Origin: Mogibacterium sp.
GTDB taxonomy: Bacteria > Bacillota > Clostridia > Peptostreptococcales > Anaerovoracaceae
Length of the DNA stretch: 64,000 bases
Assembly (NCBI GenBank): GCA_017512145.1
Contig: JAFWHB010000028.1
Span: forward strand, 62,001 to 126,000
Reading direction: 5' to 3'
The position numbers were made by a program, and so were the translations under genes. Positions within the stretch are counted from its first letter, which is position 1; each line of letters begins with the position of its first letter. This document shows positions 24,438 through 34,155 of the stretch, piece after piece. The notes under the pieces are model-generated. The model saw nothing but the letters and a program-made list of their open reading frames with translations, did no database searches and was not told the DNA's origin.

Positions 24438-25769
24438 ATGAAGGCAACACAGGTATCAAAGGAGAACGGAGTTGTTAAGTTCAGCATCGAGTTCAGCGCA
24501 GAAGAATGGAGCGATGCTATCAACAAAGCTTATCTTGCTAACAGAAGCAAATTCTCAGTAGACGGATTCCGCAAGGGCAAAGCTCCAAGAAAGATCATCG
24601 AGAACTACTATGGTCACGATGTATTCTGGGATGAGGCTCTGAACAATCTGCTCGAGGACGGATATTATGATGCTATCAAGGAGCTTGACATCGAAGTGAT
24701 TTCACAGCCTTCACTTGATGCCCCTGAAATTAAGAAAGGCGAGCCTGTTGTTATCACAGGATCAGTTCAGGTATTCCCGGAAGTTGAAGTCAAGAACTAC
24801 AAGGGACTTGAAGTAGAGAAGTTTGCTACAGTTATCGGCGACAAGGAAGTTCAGGAAGAGCTTGAAAGAGTTCAGAAGAGCCAGGCAAGAATGGAAGCTG
24901 TTGAAGACCGTAAGTCCGAGAATGGCGACACAGTTATCATCGACTTCGAAGGAAGCGTTGACGGCGAGACATTTGCAGGCGGAACAGCTGAGAACTTCGA
25001 GCTCAAGCTCGGAAGCGGACAGTTCATCCCTGGATTCGAAGAGCAGCTTGAAGGCAAGGACGCAGGTGAAGAGGTTGAAGTTAAGGTCACATTCCCTGAG
25101 GATTATCATGCAGAAGAGCTCGCAGGCAAGGACGCTGTATTCAAGACAACTATCCATGAGATCAAGAAAGAGACTCTCCCTGAGATCGATGATGAGCTTG
25201 CAAGTGATGTAAGTGAGTTCGAGACTCTTGAGGAGTACAAGGCTGACCTCATGAAGAAGCTCCAGGAGAGCGCTGATGAGAGAGACGTATCCATGATGAA
25301 GGACAGAGCTCTCGAGGCACTTTATAATGCAAACGAGATCGAGGCTCCTGAAGTAATGATCAGGAACGAGATCGACAACATGCTCTATGATCTTAACCAG
25401 AACCTCGCTGCACAGGGACTTGGTCTCCAGCAGTACATGGAGTGGATGGGCAAGACCATTGAAGAAGTAAGAAATGAAGAAAGACCTAACGCTGAGAAGA
25501 GAGTAAAGACAAGAATCCTGCTCAAGAACATCATCAGACAGGAAGGTCTTGAGGCAACAGCAGAAGAAGTTGAGAAGATGATGCTTGACTTCGGAGCTCA
25601 GTATGGCATGAATATCGACCAGGTCAAGGAGATGGCTGGTGCTGAGACAGAGAATTACTTCAGAGAAGATGCTCAGACCAAGAAGGCTATCGACTTCCTT
25701 TTCGACAACGCAGTTCAGGTAGAGAAGAAGGAAGAAGAGACTGAGGCTGAGGCTGAGGCTGAGGCATAA
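24438..25769 (+). CDS. tig: trigger factor
   Basis: 443 residues: ribosome-binding N-terminal domain with signature GFRKGKAPR near residue 48, FKBP-type PPIase domain (about 155-245, VIIDFEGSVDGETFAGG), and a C-terminal chaperone domain. It ends in a run of EAEAEAEA encoded by a GCTGAG tandem repeat (about 25741-25766), which is lineage-variable. RBS ACGGAGGA. It is first in a protein quality-control string tig-clpP-clpX-lon, a standard order in Firmicutes, and is separated from clpP by a terminator. Confidence 0.96.
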   Translation: MKATQVSKENGVVKFSIEFSAEEWSDAINKAYLANRSKFSVDGFRKGKAPRKIIENYYGHDVFWDEALNNLLEDGYYDAIKELDIEVISQPSLDAPEIKKGEPVVITGSVQVFPEVEVKNYKGLEVEKFATVIGDKEVQEELERVQKSQARMEAVEDRKSENGDTVIIDFEGSVDGETFAGGTAENFELKLGSGQFIPGFEEQLEGKDAGEEVEVKVTFPEDYHAEELAGKDAVFKTTIHEIKKETLPEIDDELASDVSEFETLEEYKADLMKKLQESADERDVSMMKDRALEALYNANEIEAPEVMIRNEIDNMLYDLNQNLAAQGLGLQQYMEWMGKTIEEVRNEERPNAEKRVKTRILLKNIIRQEGLEATAEEVEKMMLDFGAQYGMNIDQVKEMAGAETENYFREDAQTKKAIDFLFDNAVQVEKKEEETEAEAEAEA

Positions 25770-25804
25770 TTAGCCATACAGGTTCTGAATACAACTGCTG
25801 ACCA

Positions 25805-25845
25805 CCGGAGGGGGCGAAAGACCCTCTCCGGATTTTGAGATTTTA
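25805..25845 (+). terminator. terminator between tig and clpP
   Basis: CCGGAGGGG pairs with CCCTCTCCGG (one bulged T), 8-base loop, followed by ATTTTGAGATTTT. Confidence 0.75.
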
Positions 25846-25880
25846 AGGAATTTCCGGTTACCGGTGAGAAAGGAAGCAGA

Positions 25881-26462
25881 ATGAATTACGTTCCTTATGT
25901 AGTAGAACAGACAGGTCAGGGCGAGAGGACATATGACATTTACTCAAGGCTCCTGATCGACAGAATCATTTTCATAGACGAGGAGATCACAGAGCATACG
26001 GCAAGTGTCGTAGTTGCTCAGCTTCTGTTCCTCGAGGCGCAGGATCCTGACAAGGACATCAACATCTATATCAATTCACCAGGAGGAATGGTGACTGCAG
26101 GCCTTGCGATCTATGACACAATGAATTTCATCAAGCCTGATGTCTGCACCATCTGCGTCGGCATGGCCGCAAGCATGGGAGCAGTTCTTCTTGCAGCAGG
26201 CACCAAGGGCAAGAGATATGCTCTTCCTAACGCTGAGATCATGATCCATCAGCCTCTCGGAGGATTCCAGGGACAGGCTTCAGATATCAAGATAACTGCA
26301 GATCATATTCTTGATATCAAGAACAAGCTGAACAAGATCCTCGCTGATTCGACCGGTCAGGATCTTTCAGTGATAGAGAAGGATACAGACAGAGATAATT
26401 ATATGTCAGCAGCTGAGGCTGCAGAATATGGCCTTATAGACAAGGTAATAGACAAACACTAA
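25881..26462 (+). CDS. clpP: ATP-dependent Clp protease proteolytic subunit
   Basis: A 193-residue serine peptidase. Catalytic Ser is in GMAASMGA (about residue 97), His is in MIHQPLGG (about 122), and Asp is near residue 171 in KDTDRDN. It forms the barrel that degrades substrates unfolded by ClpX, encoded 9 bases downstream. RBS AAAGGAAG. Confidence 0.96.
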   Translation: MNYVPYVVEQTGQGERTYDIYSRLLIDRIIFIDEEITEHTASVVVAQLLFLEAQDPDKDINIYINSPGGMVTAGLAIYDTMNFIKPDVCTICVGMAASMGAVLLAAGTKGKRYALPNAEIMIHQPLGGFQGQASDIKITADHILDIKNKLNKILADSTGQDLSVIEKDTDRDNYMSAAEAAEYGLIDKVIDKH

Positions 26463-26471
26463 GGAGTCAAA

Positions 26472-27770
26472 ATGGCTAACAAGAACGAGCTTGTTTGCTC
26501 TTTCTGCGGAAAGACCAATTCGCAGGTCCGCAAGATCGTTGTAGGACCTAATGTTTACATCTGCAATGAATGCATCGATCTGTGCAAATCAATGATCGAA
26601 GAGGACAGAGATGGTTCCGTTCGCAGGCGTAAGAATTCAAAACTGCCAAAGCCTGCAGAGATCAAGGCCGAGCTTGACGATTATGTTATCGAGCAGGATC
26701 CGGCCAAGAGAAGTCTCGCAGTTGCAGTATACAATCACTATAAGAGAATAAGACATCTTGAAACTCATGAAATCAAAGACCCTGATACCATCGAGCTTTC
26801 CAAGAGCAATATTCTTATGCTCGGACCTACAGGCAGTGGTAAGACACTCCTTGCGCAGACACTCGCGAGGATACTTGATGTGCCTTTTGCCATCGTAGAT
26901 GCTACATCCCTCACTGAGGCAGGTTACGTCGGAGAAGACGTTGAGAATATCCTTCTCAGACTGTATCAGGCAGCTGATGAGGACCTCGAGAGGGCTCAGA
27001 AGGGAATCATCTACGTAGATGAGATCGACAAGATTGCCCGCAAGTCTGAGAATACATCTATAACAAGAGATGTCAGCGGTGAGGGCGTTCAGCAGGCTCT
27101 TCTCAAGATCATTGAGGGCACAGTTGCCAATGTTCCACCACAGGGAGGCCGCAAGCACCCTAATCAGGAATTCATTCACTTTGACACCAAGAATGTCCTC
27201 TTCATCTGCGGAGGAGCATTCACCGGTCTTGATAAGATCATCAAGGTAAGACTCGGCAGCAAGGTAATCGGATTCAATCAGGATGATGAGAGCCTTGATG
27301 TAGCAAATGAAGACATCCTCCTCAAGGCACAGCCTGAGGACCTTCTGAAGTTCGGTCTTATCCCTGAACTTATCGGAAGACTGCCTGTCACTGTATCTCT
27401 CAGTGAGCTTTCGGAGAAGGCTCTTGTAAGGATCATCACAGAGCCTAAGAATTCATTAGTCAAGCAGTATCAGACACTGTTTGCGATGGATGATGTCGAG
27501 CTCGTAGTTGAGGATGATGCTGTCAAGGCTATCGCTGAGAAGGCGCTAGCTCTCAATACAGGAGCAAGAGGTCTCAGAGGAATATTCGAGAGCATCATGA
27601 CAGACATTATGTATGAACTGCCTTCACAGGAAGATGTTGTGAAGTGCATTATCACAAGAGACACTGTTGTGTCGGGAGCGGATCCTGTAATTATCCGCAA
27701 GGACAATTCTGAGCCAAAGAGGACCCGCACATCCGCAAGACAGGAAGAAAAGACAGAAAAGGAAGCATAA
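26472..27770 (+). CDS. clpX: ATP-dependent Clp protease ATPase subunit ClpX
   Basis: A 432-residue AAA+ unfoldase. The N-terminal C4 zinc-binding domain has CSFCGKTN and CNECIDLC, then Walker [12 protein letters not shown], Walker [12 protein letters not shown], the pore loop GYVGED and the ClpP-docking IGF loop at KVIGFNQD. It delivers tagged proteins to ClpP. It is followed within 4 bases by lon. Confidence 0.96.
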   Translation: MANKNELVCSFCGKTNSQVRKIVVGPNVYICNECIDLCKSMIEEDRDGSVRRRKNSKLPKPAEIKAELDDYVIEQDPAKRSLAVAVYNHYKRIRHLETHEIKDPDTIELSKSNILMLGPTGSGKTLLAQTLARILDVPFAIVDATSLTEAGYVGEDVENILLRLYQAADEDLERAQKGIIYVDEIDKIARKSENTSITRDVSGEGVQQALLKIIEGTVANVPPQGGRKHPNQEFIHFDTKNVLFICGGAFTGLDKIIKVRLGSKVIGFNQDDESLDVANEDILLKAQPEDLLKFGLIPELIGRLPVTVSLSELSEKALVRIITEPKNSLVKQYQTLFAMDDVELVVEDDAVKAIAEKALALNTGARGLRGIFESIMTDIMYELPSQEDVVKCIITRDTVVSGADPVIIRKDNSEPKRTRTSARQEEKTEKEA

Positions 27771-27774
27771 CTAA

Positions 27775-30096
27775 ATGGCAGATACCATTACATATACACA
27801 GGCTCCATATATACCGCTCAGAGGACAGACCTTCTTCCCCGGCACTATAGTCGGATTCGACATAGGAAGAGACAAATCGCTCGCTGCCGTTGATTTTGCC
27901 ATGAACGGAGACAAGTATCTGGTTGTATCCGCTCAGCGTGATATCACGGTCAATGAGCCGGTCCAGTCTGACTGCTATCTCACAGGAGCTCTCATAAGAG
28001 TCAGACAGGTAGTGAAGAAGAATGACGAGTTTGAACGCATCCTCGTTGTCGTCGAGAGCAGGGTCAGGATCAGCAGCATTTATGAGAAGGGCAGCATGCT
28101 CGTATGCGACTGCCAGACTGCTGAAGATTATGACAATGATCCTGATGACATCAATCTCCAGGCTAATGTCAGAGTTCTGAGACAGATCTACAACAAATAC
28201 CTCGAGCTCAACGGACAGTCTGAGCAGGGCGGTCACAATATCATCGACGGCATCGATGATCCTGCTTTGCTCTGCAGCCTGATCGCAAATGAGATCGATG
28301 TAGCCTTCGATGTAAAGCAGACTTTACTTGAGATAGACTCAGTCAAGCTCAGAGTCGGACATCTCATCGATATGATCGGCAGAGAGAACAACATTCTCTC
28401 CATCGCCAAGAGGATCAATAACCGTGTCGTCAAGAACATGAACAGGGGCCAGAGAGAGTATTATCTCAGAGAACAGCTTCAGGTCATCAAGGAAGAGCTT
28501 GGCGAGGACGAGGATATTGACGATGAGGCAAGAGTCTGGAAGGAAAAGCTTGACGAGCTTAAGCTCAGCGAGAAGGTAGATACCAAGATCCGCAAGGAGA
28601 TCGACAAGTTCGCCAAGATGAATCCTATGAGCCCTGATGCTAACGTAAGCAGGACCTACATCGAAACAGTCCTTGATCTTCCGTGGCATAAGGCATCAAA
28701 GGTAAATAATAATCTCCGCAGAGCCGAGAAGGTCCTCAACGAAGATCACTATGGCCTTGAGAAGGTCAAGGAGAGGATCCTCGAGAATCTTGCAGTACAG
28801 CATCTTACCAAGGACAACAAGGGTCCTATCATTTGTCTTGTAGGTCCTCCGGGAGTAGGTAAGACTTCCATCGCACGCTCAATTGCAAGGGCAACGGGAA
28901 GAGAATTTGTCAGGATGTCTCTTGGTGGAGTAAGAGATGAGGCTGAGATCAGAGGACACAGACGTACATATATAGGAGCGATCCCGGGAAGAGTCATCAA
29001 CAATATCGTTGAGGCGGGCACTAATAATCCGCTCTTCCTCTTTGATGAAGTCGACAAGATCGGCAGCGATTTCAGAGGCGATCCGGCATCAGCTCTTCTT
29101 GAGGTGCTTGATCCAGAGCAGAACAGCACCTTTACAGATCATTATCTTGAGATCCCGTTCGATCTTTCCAAGGTAATGTTCATTACCACAGCTAATACAA
29201 CATCGACTATTCCAAGACCTCTTCTTGACAGAATGGAAGTTATCGAGCTTTCAAGCTACACAGAAGAAGAGAAGGTAAGGATAGCGATGGACTACCTTAT
29301 ACCTAAGAAGATGAAGGAGAACGGCATCAAGAAGAGCCAGTTCACCCTCAGCGAGTCTGCTGTCAGAGATATTATCGAGTATTACACCCGTGAGGCTGGA
29401 GTCCGTAACCTCGAGCGCGAGATCGGCAATGCATGCCGCAAATCCGCCCGTAATATCGTCAGCGGCAGCAATAAGAAGAACAACATAACATCCAAGAACC
29501 TCAGCAAGTACATAGGCAAGAAGATCTTCATAGAAGATATCGGCTCACTTGAGCCTGAAGTCGGTGTTACGACAGGTCTTGCATGGACATCGGTCGGCGG
29601 CGTTACACTGACTATTGAGACAGTCAAGATGCCGGGCACCGGAAGACTTGTTCTTACAGGACAGATGGGCGATGTAATGAGGGAGTCTGCACAGACTGCT
29701 CTTGGCTATATCAAATCGATCGCGTCACAGTATAAGATCAGCAAGGATATCTTCAAGGATTACGACATACAGATCCATATACCTGAAGGCGCTGTTCCTA
29801 AGGATGGCCCGTCTGCGGGTATCACAATGTGCAGCGCGCTGTTCTCACTGCTTACAGACCGCAAGGCAGACAAGACTGTAGCGATGACAGGTGAGATCAC
29901 ACTCAGGGGCAATGTCCTCAGGATCGGAGGACTCAAGGAGAAGTCACTTGCAGCTTACAGGCAGGGCATCAGAAGAATAATCATTCCTAAGGAGAATGTG
30001 CCTGATCTTGAGGATATTCCTGCATCCGTAAGAAAGAAGATAGAATTCATACCTGTGGAGTCGTTCGAAGAAGTAATTCCGGTGGTGATCAAATGA
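27775..30096 (+). CDS. lon: ATP-dependent protease Lon
   Basis: A 773-residue LonA protease: N-terminal LON substrate domain (1-200), coiled-coil linker, AAA+ module with Walker A GPPGVGKTS (about residue 360) and Walker B LFLFDEVDKIG, then the protease domain with catalytic Ser in PKDGPSAGIT (about 683) and Lys in LKEKSLAA. No transmembrane insert is present, so this is cytosolic LonA rather than LonB. The stop overlaps engB by 4 bases (ATGA). Confidence 0.95.
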   Translation: MADTITYTQAPYIPLRGQTFFPGTIVGFDIGRDKSLAAVDFAMNGDKYLVVSAQRDITVNEPVQSDCYLTGALIRVRQVVKKNDEFERILVVVESRVRISSIYEKGSMLVCDCQTAEDYDNDPDDINLQANVRVLRQIYNKYLELNGQSEQGGHNIIDGIDDPALLCSLIANEIDVAFDVKQTLLEIDSVKLRVGHLIDMIGRENNILSIAKRINNRVVKNMNRGQREYYLREQLQVIKEELGEDEDIDDEARVWKEKLDELKLSEKVDTKIRKEIDKFAKMNPMSPDANVSRTYIETVLDLPWHKASKVNNNLRRAEKVLNEDHYGLEKVKERILENLAVQHLTKDNKGPIICLVGPPGVGKTSIARSIARATGREFVRMSLGGVRDEAEIRGHRRTYIGAIPGRVINNIVEAGTNNPLFLFDEVDKIGSDFRGDPASALLEVLDPEQNSTFTDHYLEIPFDLSKVMFITTANTTSTIPRPLLDRMEVIELSSYTEEEKVRIAMDYLIPKKMKENGIKKSQFTLSESAVRDIIEYYTREAGVRNLEREIGNACRKSARNIVSGSNKKNNITSKNLSKYIGKKIFIEDIGSLEPEVGVTTGLAWTSVGGVTLTIETVKMPGTGRLVLTGQMGDVMRESAQTALGYIKSIASQYKISKDIFKDYDIQIHIPEGAVPKDGPSAGITMCSALFSLLTDRKADKTVAMTGEITLRGNVLRIGGLKEKSLAAYRQGIRRIIIPKENVPDLEDIPASVRKKIEFIPVESFEEVIPVVIK

Positions 30097-30707
30097 AGAT
30101 CCACAGTTCAGAACTAGAATGTGTTGCAGTTAAGCCTGCCCAGTATCCGGCTGCCGGTGTTCCTGAGATCGCATTTGCAGGAAGATCCAATGTAGGAAAA
30201 TCTTCTCTTCTCAATCTCATAACCGGCAGGAAGAGCCTTGCAAGAGTCTCGGGAAGTCCGGGCAAGACAAGGACGATCAACTTCTACCTTTGCACCGGCA
30301 AGGACGACAGCACTGACGAGCCCGTAAGCTTCAGAATCGTCGATCTGCCGGGATATGGCTTTGCCAAGGTAAGCAAGGCTGAGTCTGAGAAATGGGGCGA
30401 GATGATGGAGTCATATCTTGAGCACAGAGATACTCTCCTCAAGGTAGTACAGCTTGTGGATATAAGGCATAAGCCAAGTGCCCAGGATGTCCAGATGTAT
30501 GAATACCTCAAATACTACGGACTTGACGGCATAGTAGTCGCTACTAAGGCAGACAAGATCAGCAACAATGAGAGAGCTAAGAACATAAAGCTCATCAGGC
30601 AGACTCTCGGTATGAACAAGGGAGACACAGTCATACCGGTATCTGCTCTCAAGAAGACCGGCGATGCAGAGCTTCTGGACGTCATAAGCAGCCTGCTCGG
30701 CAAATAG
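30093..30707 (+). CDS. engB: ribosome biogenesis GTPase YihA/YsxC
   Basis: A 204-residue EngB GTPase needed for late 50S assembly. G1 is GRSNVGKSSL, G3 is DLPGYGFA and G4 is ATKADKIS. It overlaps lon, and this lon-engB pairing is widely conserved in Firmicutes. Confidence 0.94.
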   Translation: MKIHSSELECVAVKPAQYPAAGVPEIAFAGRSNVGKSSLLNLITGRKSLARVSGSPGKTRTINFYLCTGKDDSTDEPVSFRIVDLPGYGFAKVSKAESEKWGEMMESYLEHRDTLLKVVQLVDIRHKPSAQDVQMYEYLKYYGLDGIVVATKADKISNNERAKNIKLIRQTLGMNKGDTVIPVSALKKTGDAELLDVISSLLGK

Positions 30708-30761
30708 AACCAGTAAGTTACAGCTACATATCAATATCTTTAAACGAAGGGAAACAAGCAA

Positions 30762-31310
30762 ATGGCAGACAAGAAAACAATCGGCAAGGTACTGTTTTCA
30801 CAGGAGGATATCATCAGAAGGGCAAAGGAGATCGGCAAGCAGATCGATAAGGACTATGAGGGGGAAGAGGTTATTTTTCTCGGTACACTTAAGGGATCCG
30901 TTCCTTGGCTTGTAGATATCATGAAATACACTACAGTAGATTCAACTCTGGACTTTATTACTGCCAGCAGCTATGGTTCTTCTACTACAAGCTCAGGTGT
31001 TGTCAAGATCACATATGAGCCTCAGGTAAATATGTACAACAAGAACGTCATCATCGTGGAAGATATTATCGATACAGGCAACACGCTCAAGTACCTGCTT
31101 GCAAAGCTCCAGGAGAGAGGACCTAAGTCCGTAAAGATCTGCAGCATGCTCAACAAGGAGTCAAGAAGAGTCGCAGATCTTCACGCAGATTATGTAGGAT
31201 TTGAGGTAGAAGATCTCTTCGTTATCGGATATGGACTCGATTACGACCAGAAATTCAGAGGACTGCCTTATATCAGTTACCTTGATGAGGAAGATGTAGA
31301 AGCTCTGTAA
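30762..31310 (+). CDS. hpt: hypoxanthine phosphoribosyltransferase
   Basis: A 182-residue purine salvage enzyme that makes IMP/GMP from hypoxanthine/guanine and PRPP. The PRPP motif is VIIVEDIIDTGNTL, the flexible loop region is ITASSYGSST, and DEEDV lies at the C-terminus. RBS AAGGGAAA. Its stop overlaps the next start (TAATG). Confidence 0.93.
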   Translation: MADKKTIGKVLFSQEDIIRRAKEIGKQIDKDYEGEEVIFLGTLKGSVPWLVDIMKYTTVDSTLDFITASSYGSSTTSSGVVKITYEPQVNMYNKNVIIVEDIIDTGNTLKYLLAKLQERGPKSVKICSMLNKESRRVADLHADYVGFEVEDLFVIGYGLDYDQKFRGLPYISYLDEEDVEAL

Positions 31311-32179
31311 TGCTGAATTTTTTGAAGAATAACAACAAGAATATCGCAGAGCTGATAATGTCGGATATGAAGAAAGATCTTCATATCCACACTTGTTATT
31401 CAGACGGAATATTCACTCCTGAAGAGGTCGTAGACAGATGGAAGGCAGAAGGCTACAAGCTGATTGCGATCACTGATCATGACGGCATGGATGGTTCGAT
31501 CATTGGCATGGACTATGCACGTGGATCCGGAATCATGTTCATCTCTGGTATAGAATTTGATTCTGAGGATGCTCTCGGAAGAGACATGCACATCCTGGGA
31601 TATGGCTTTGATTACAATTGCCCTGAACTCAGAGCGAATCTATTCGAGATCCTCCGAAGAAGAGCTATAAGGAATGATTCAATGATGAAAGCTCTCAATG
31701 AAATGGGCTACGAGATCACGCTTGATGATATCGGAAAAGTCAACGAGGGCAGGTATGTAGGCAAGCCGACTTTCGCACGTATCATGAGCAGTAAGGGATA
31801 TATCAGCAATCCTCAGGAGGCGTTCGGGACCGTATTCAGAGAGCCTTCGATCAGAAACATTTCCAAGAAGACTTTTTCATCTGAGTCGGTCATAAATCTG
31901 ATCCATACAGCCGGAGGCCTTGCTTTTTTTGCTCATCCTATGGAGCAGAGACATCTCGATGAGAGCTTTGAAGAATTCAAACCGAGAATGTATCAGATCC
32001 TTGACAGGATGACTGAATACGGCATAGATGGCATTGAGTGCTATCATCCATCGGCGTCGGAAGAGCAGGCAGAGCTTCTGCGGGAATACGCTGAACAAAG
32101 GGGGCTCCTGATATCTGAGGGATCGGATTTCCATTCTGATGTAAGCAGGAGAGATTTCTCAAGATATCACAGACCATAA
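31310..32179 (+). CDS. PHP domain phosphoesterase
   Basis: A 289-residue PHP protein. Metal-binding motifs DLHIHTCYSDG, ITDHDGMDG, GIEFDSED, FFAHPMEQ and SEGSDFHSD are in order. The closest characterised relatives hydrolyse 3',5'-nucleoside bisphosphates or the 5' ends of short RNAs (RNase AM/YciV type); the exact substrate is not certain. The start at 31310 overlaps the hpt stop; a later ATG at 31358 or 31367 would begin directly before the first motif and is a fair alternative because the RBS at 31310 is weak. Confidence 0.82.
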   Translation: MLNFLKNNNKNIAELIMSDMKKDLHIHTCYSDGIFTPEEVVDRWKAEGYKLIAITDHDGMDGSIIGMDYARGSGIMFISGIEFDSEDALGRDMHILGYGFDYNCPELRANLFEILRRRAIRNDSMMKALNEMGYEITLDDIGKVNEGRYVGKPTFARIMSSKGYISNPQEAFGTVFREPSIRNISKKTFSSESVINLIHTAGGLAFFAHPMEQRHLDESFEEFKPRMYQILDRMTEYGIDGIECYHPSASEEQAELLREYAEQRGLLISEGSDFHSDVSRRDFSRYHRP

Positions 32180-32192
32180 GAAAGGGAATCAA

Positions 32193-32567
32193 TTGAGTAC
32201 TGAAGCTGCCGAGACTAATTTCGCTATACCAAGGGAGGTCTATTACCGGTGCATCTGGACTGTCAGAGATGCACGGCGGCTTGAACACATACTCGGAATC
32301 TGCAGGTCAGATGACTGCGATCCGAAGGAAGACTTTGGCCGGACGGAATGGACAGGCATTGTTAACGGGGAAATCATGGCCCGCGCTGAGGCCGATCTTG
32401 ATGCTATTAATACAGCACTTGACAAGATTCCTGATGTTTACAGAAGGGGCATTATCCTCAATATTACAGAAGGGCAGACCTTCAGCGAACTGGCTCATCC
32501 CAACACCTGGAAGAAATGGAAAAAAATATTCATATACCAGCTTGCACAAGAGCTGCATCTTATCTGA
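32193..32567 (+). CDS. small protein with sigma-70 region 4-like HTH
   Basis: A 124-residue protein I cannot name. The C-terminal half (about 75-124) has the pattern IPDVYRRGIILNITEG...FSELA...WKKWKKIFIYQLAQ, like the HTH of sigma-70 region 4 or phage late regulators (ArpU/RinA-like). The N-terminal half has no recognisable domain. The start is TTG 32193 after AAAGGGAAT. The stop codon is inside the 5' part of a terminator hairpin. It could be a domesticated phage regulator, but no other phage gene is near. Confidence 0.6.
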   Translation: MSTEAAETNFAIPREVYYRCIWTVRDARRLEHILGICRSDDCDPKEDFGRTEWTGIVNGEIMARAEADLDAINTALDKIPDVYRRGIILNITEGQTFSELAHPNTWKKWKKIFIYQLAQELHLI

Positions 32568-32593
32568 AAAGGTGCAGCTTAGCTCTTTTTTTT
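32551..32593 (+). terminator. terminator overlapping the HTH gene stop
   Basis: AGCTGCATCTT pairs with AAGGTGCAGCT (one T-G), 7-base loop containing the TGA stop, then TAGC and eight T residues (32586-32593). Confidence 0.8.
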
Positions 32594-32670
32594 GGTGTAT
32601 TTGGCGGGGAAGTGTGATAAAATAATCAAGTAAGATAATCCTGTTATTGTCAATCAGTATAGAGCAACAT

Positions 32671-33204
32671 ATGATATTTGAAGAGAAGACTTTATCAAGC
32701 GAAATAGTATACAGCGGACCTGTATTTGACATAAGAAAACACAGAGTACTAACACCTTCAGGCGAGTCATACAGAGATGTAGTGGAGCACAGCGGCGGTT
32801 CAATAATGGTCGCCGTCACAGACGAAGGCAAGATAATAGTTGAAAGACAATACCGCAAGGCACTCGGAACTGCTTTTCTTGAGCTGCCTGCAGGTAAGGC
32901 AGATCCTGATGAGGATCCTGAAGTTACAGCGGTACGCGAACTTGCAGAGGAGACAGGTTATACTGCATCATCTGTCAAGCATCTTGTATCATTCTATCCG
33001 ACATGCGGATACTCTAATGAGCATCTTCATATATACATATGCAGAGGCCTTGTCAAGGGTGAGACACACTGGGACGCGGACGAATGCATAGAGATAATGG
33101 AATATGATGTTGAAGAGCTTCTGAGCAGCATCATGAAAGGCGAGATTGAAGACAGCAAGACGATAATAGGAATATTGTTCGCCAGACAGGCGGGAGAGAT
33201 CTGA
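32671..33204 (+). CDS. nudF: NUDIX hydrolase, ADP-ribose pyrophosphatase
   Basis: 177 residues. It hydrolyses ADP-ribose to AMP and ribose 5-phosphate. The Nudix box is complete: G-x5-E-x7-RELAEETGY (about residues 76-98). The ADPRase hallmark proline region GYSNEHLHIY lies downstream. ATG 32671 gives the family-typical beginning MIFEEKTLSSE; an in-frame TTG at 32647 has no better RBS. Its position before xerD matches Bacillus and many Clostridia. Confidence 0.9.
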   Translation: MIFEEKTLSSEIVYSGPVFDIRKHRVLTPSGESYRDVVEHSGGSIMVAVTDEGKIIVERQYRKALGTAFLELPAGKADPDEDPEVTAVRELAEETGYTASSVKHLVSFYPTCGYSNEHLHIYICRGLVKGETHWDADECIEIMEYDVEELLSSIMKGEIEDSKTIIGILFARQAGEI

Positions 33205-33223
33205 TTATTAACGGGAGGCCGGA

Positions 33224-34102
33224 ATGCGTGATTTTATTGAATATATGAAGAATGATAAGCGCAAGGCAGAGAACACCCTTATCGCATATGAGAGAGACCT
33301 TGCTGCTTTTGAGAAGTATCTTATCGCAAGAGGCGGCAAGGGCCTTGATTACTGCGCAGAGAGCGACGCTGTTTCATATGTGCTCGAACTAGGCAGTCAG
33401 AATAAGTCCAAGGCCACAATCAACCGCAAGGTATCTGCTCTGAGAACTTATTATGATTTTGCTATCAACAAGGGAAGAAGGACTGATAATCCTTTCGCCC
33501 GCATCAAGTCAGCAAGGGGAGACAAGAGGCAGATCGATTATCTCACTATTGATGAGGCTGCCAGACTAATGGAACTTCCTGATACATCCCGCAAGGGTAT
33601 AAGAGACAAGGCTCTGCTTGAATTCATGTACGGTACTGGCGCAAGAGTTACAGAAGTCGTCAGACTCAGATTTGAAGACGTCAATATCAGGATGGGCTTT
33701 GTCGCACTCAAGGATGCCAACGAAGAGGTAAGAATAGTGCCTCTCGGCAGATATGCAAGAGCTGCTCTTGAGAAGTACTTCGATGAGGTATATGAATCCA
33801 TGAAGGGCGAGCCTCGCACGAATGATGATTATGTCTTTATCAACTTCCGCGGAGAGCCTCTTACAAGGCAGGGAATATGGAAGATTCTTAAGGACTATGG
33901 CGCAGAGATCGGTGCTGCCGGAAGAATGACACCTCAGATCCTGAGAGACACCTTTGCTGTACATATCCTTCAGAATGGAGGAGACCTCAAGACCCTGCAG
34001 GAACTTATGGGATTTGAGGATATGTCGGTTGGAATAGCTTATCTTGCGGTAACTGACATCCACGTTAAGGATGTATACCGCAGAACACATCCAAGAGCTT
34101 AA
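33224..34102 (+). CDS. xerD: XerD-like tyrosine recombinase, degenerate active site
   Basis: 292 residues with the SAM-like N-terminal domain (1-100) and the phage-integrase catalytic domain. It sits directly after nudF, the standard xerD location, and ends KDVYRRTHPRA as XerD does. Catalytic positions by motif: Arg I R141 (TGARVTE) and Arg II R241 are present and Tyr Y273 is present, but the beta-hairpin Lys is A165, the His of HxxR is Q238 (QILR), and the His/Trp of LGH is F264 (LMGF). Either it is catalytically weak or inactive, or another recombinase has taken over dimer resolution and this protein has a binding role. The frame is intact and the codon use is normal, so it is not an obvious pseudogene. 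Confidence 0.82.
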   Translation: MRDFIEYMKNDKRKAENTLIAYERDLAAFEKYLIARGGKGLDYCAESDAVSYVLELGSQNKSKATINRKVSALRTYYDFAINKGRRTDNPFARIKSARGDKRQIDYLTIDEAARLMELPDTSRKGIRDKALLEFMYGTGARVTEVVRLRFEDVNIRMGFVALKDANEEVRIVPLGRYARAALEKYFDEVYESMKGEPRTNDDYVFINFRGEPLTRQGIWKILKDYGAEIGAAGRMTPQILRDTFAVHILQNGGDLKTLQELMGFEDMSVGIAYLAVTDIHVKDVYRRTHPRA

Positions 34103-34120
34103 TATATTTTTAAAAAATTC

Positions 34121-34149
34121 TTGAAATCACTATTTCCATGTGATATTCT
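34121..34149 (+). promoter_or_regulatory. promoter of rplS
   Basis: TTGAAA (34121-34126), 17-base spacer, TATTCT (34144-34149), about 110 bases before the rplS start. Confidence 0.65.
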
Positions 34150-34155
34150 ATTCAA

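Noticed and set aside
32193..34102. Prophage or integrative element suggested by an HTH protein plus tyrosine recombinase
   Set aside because: The recombinase is the chromosomal xerD-type gene at its conserved place by nudF, and no attachment-site repeats or phage structural genes are visible.
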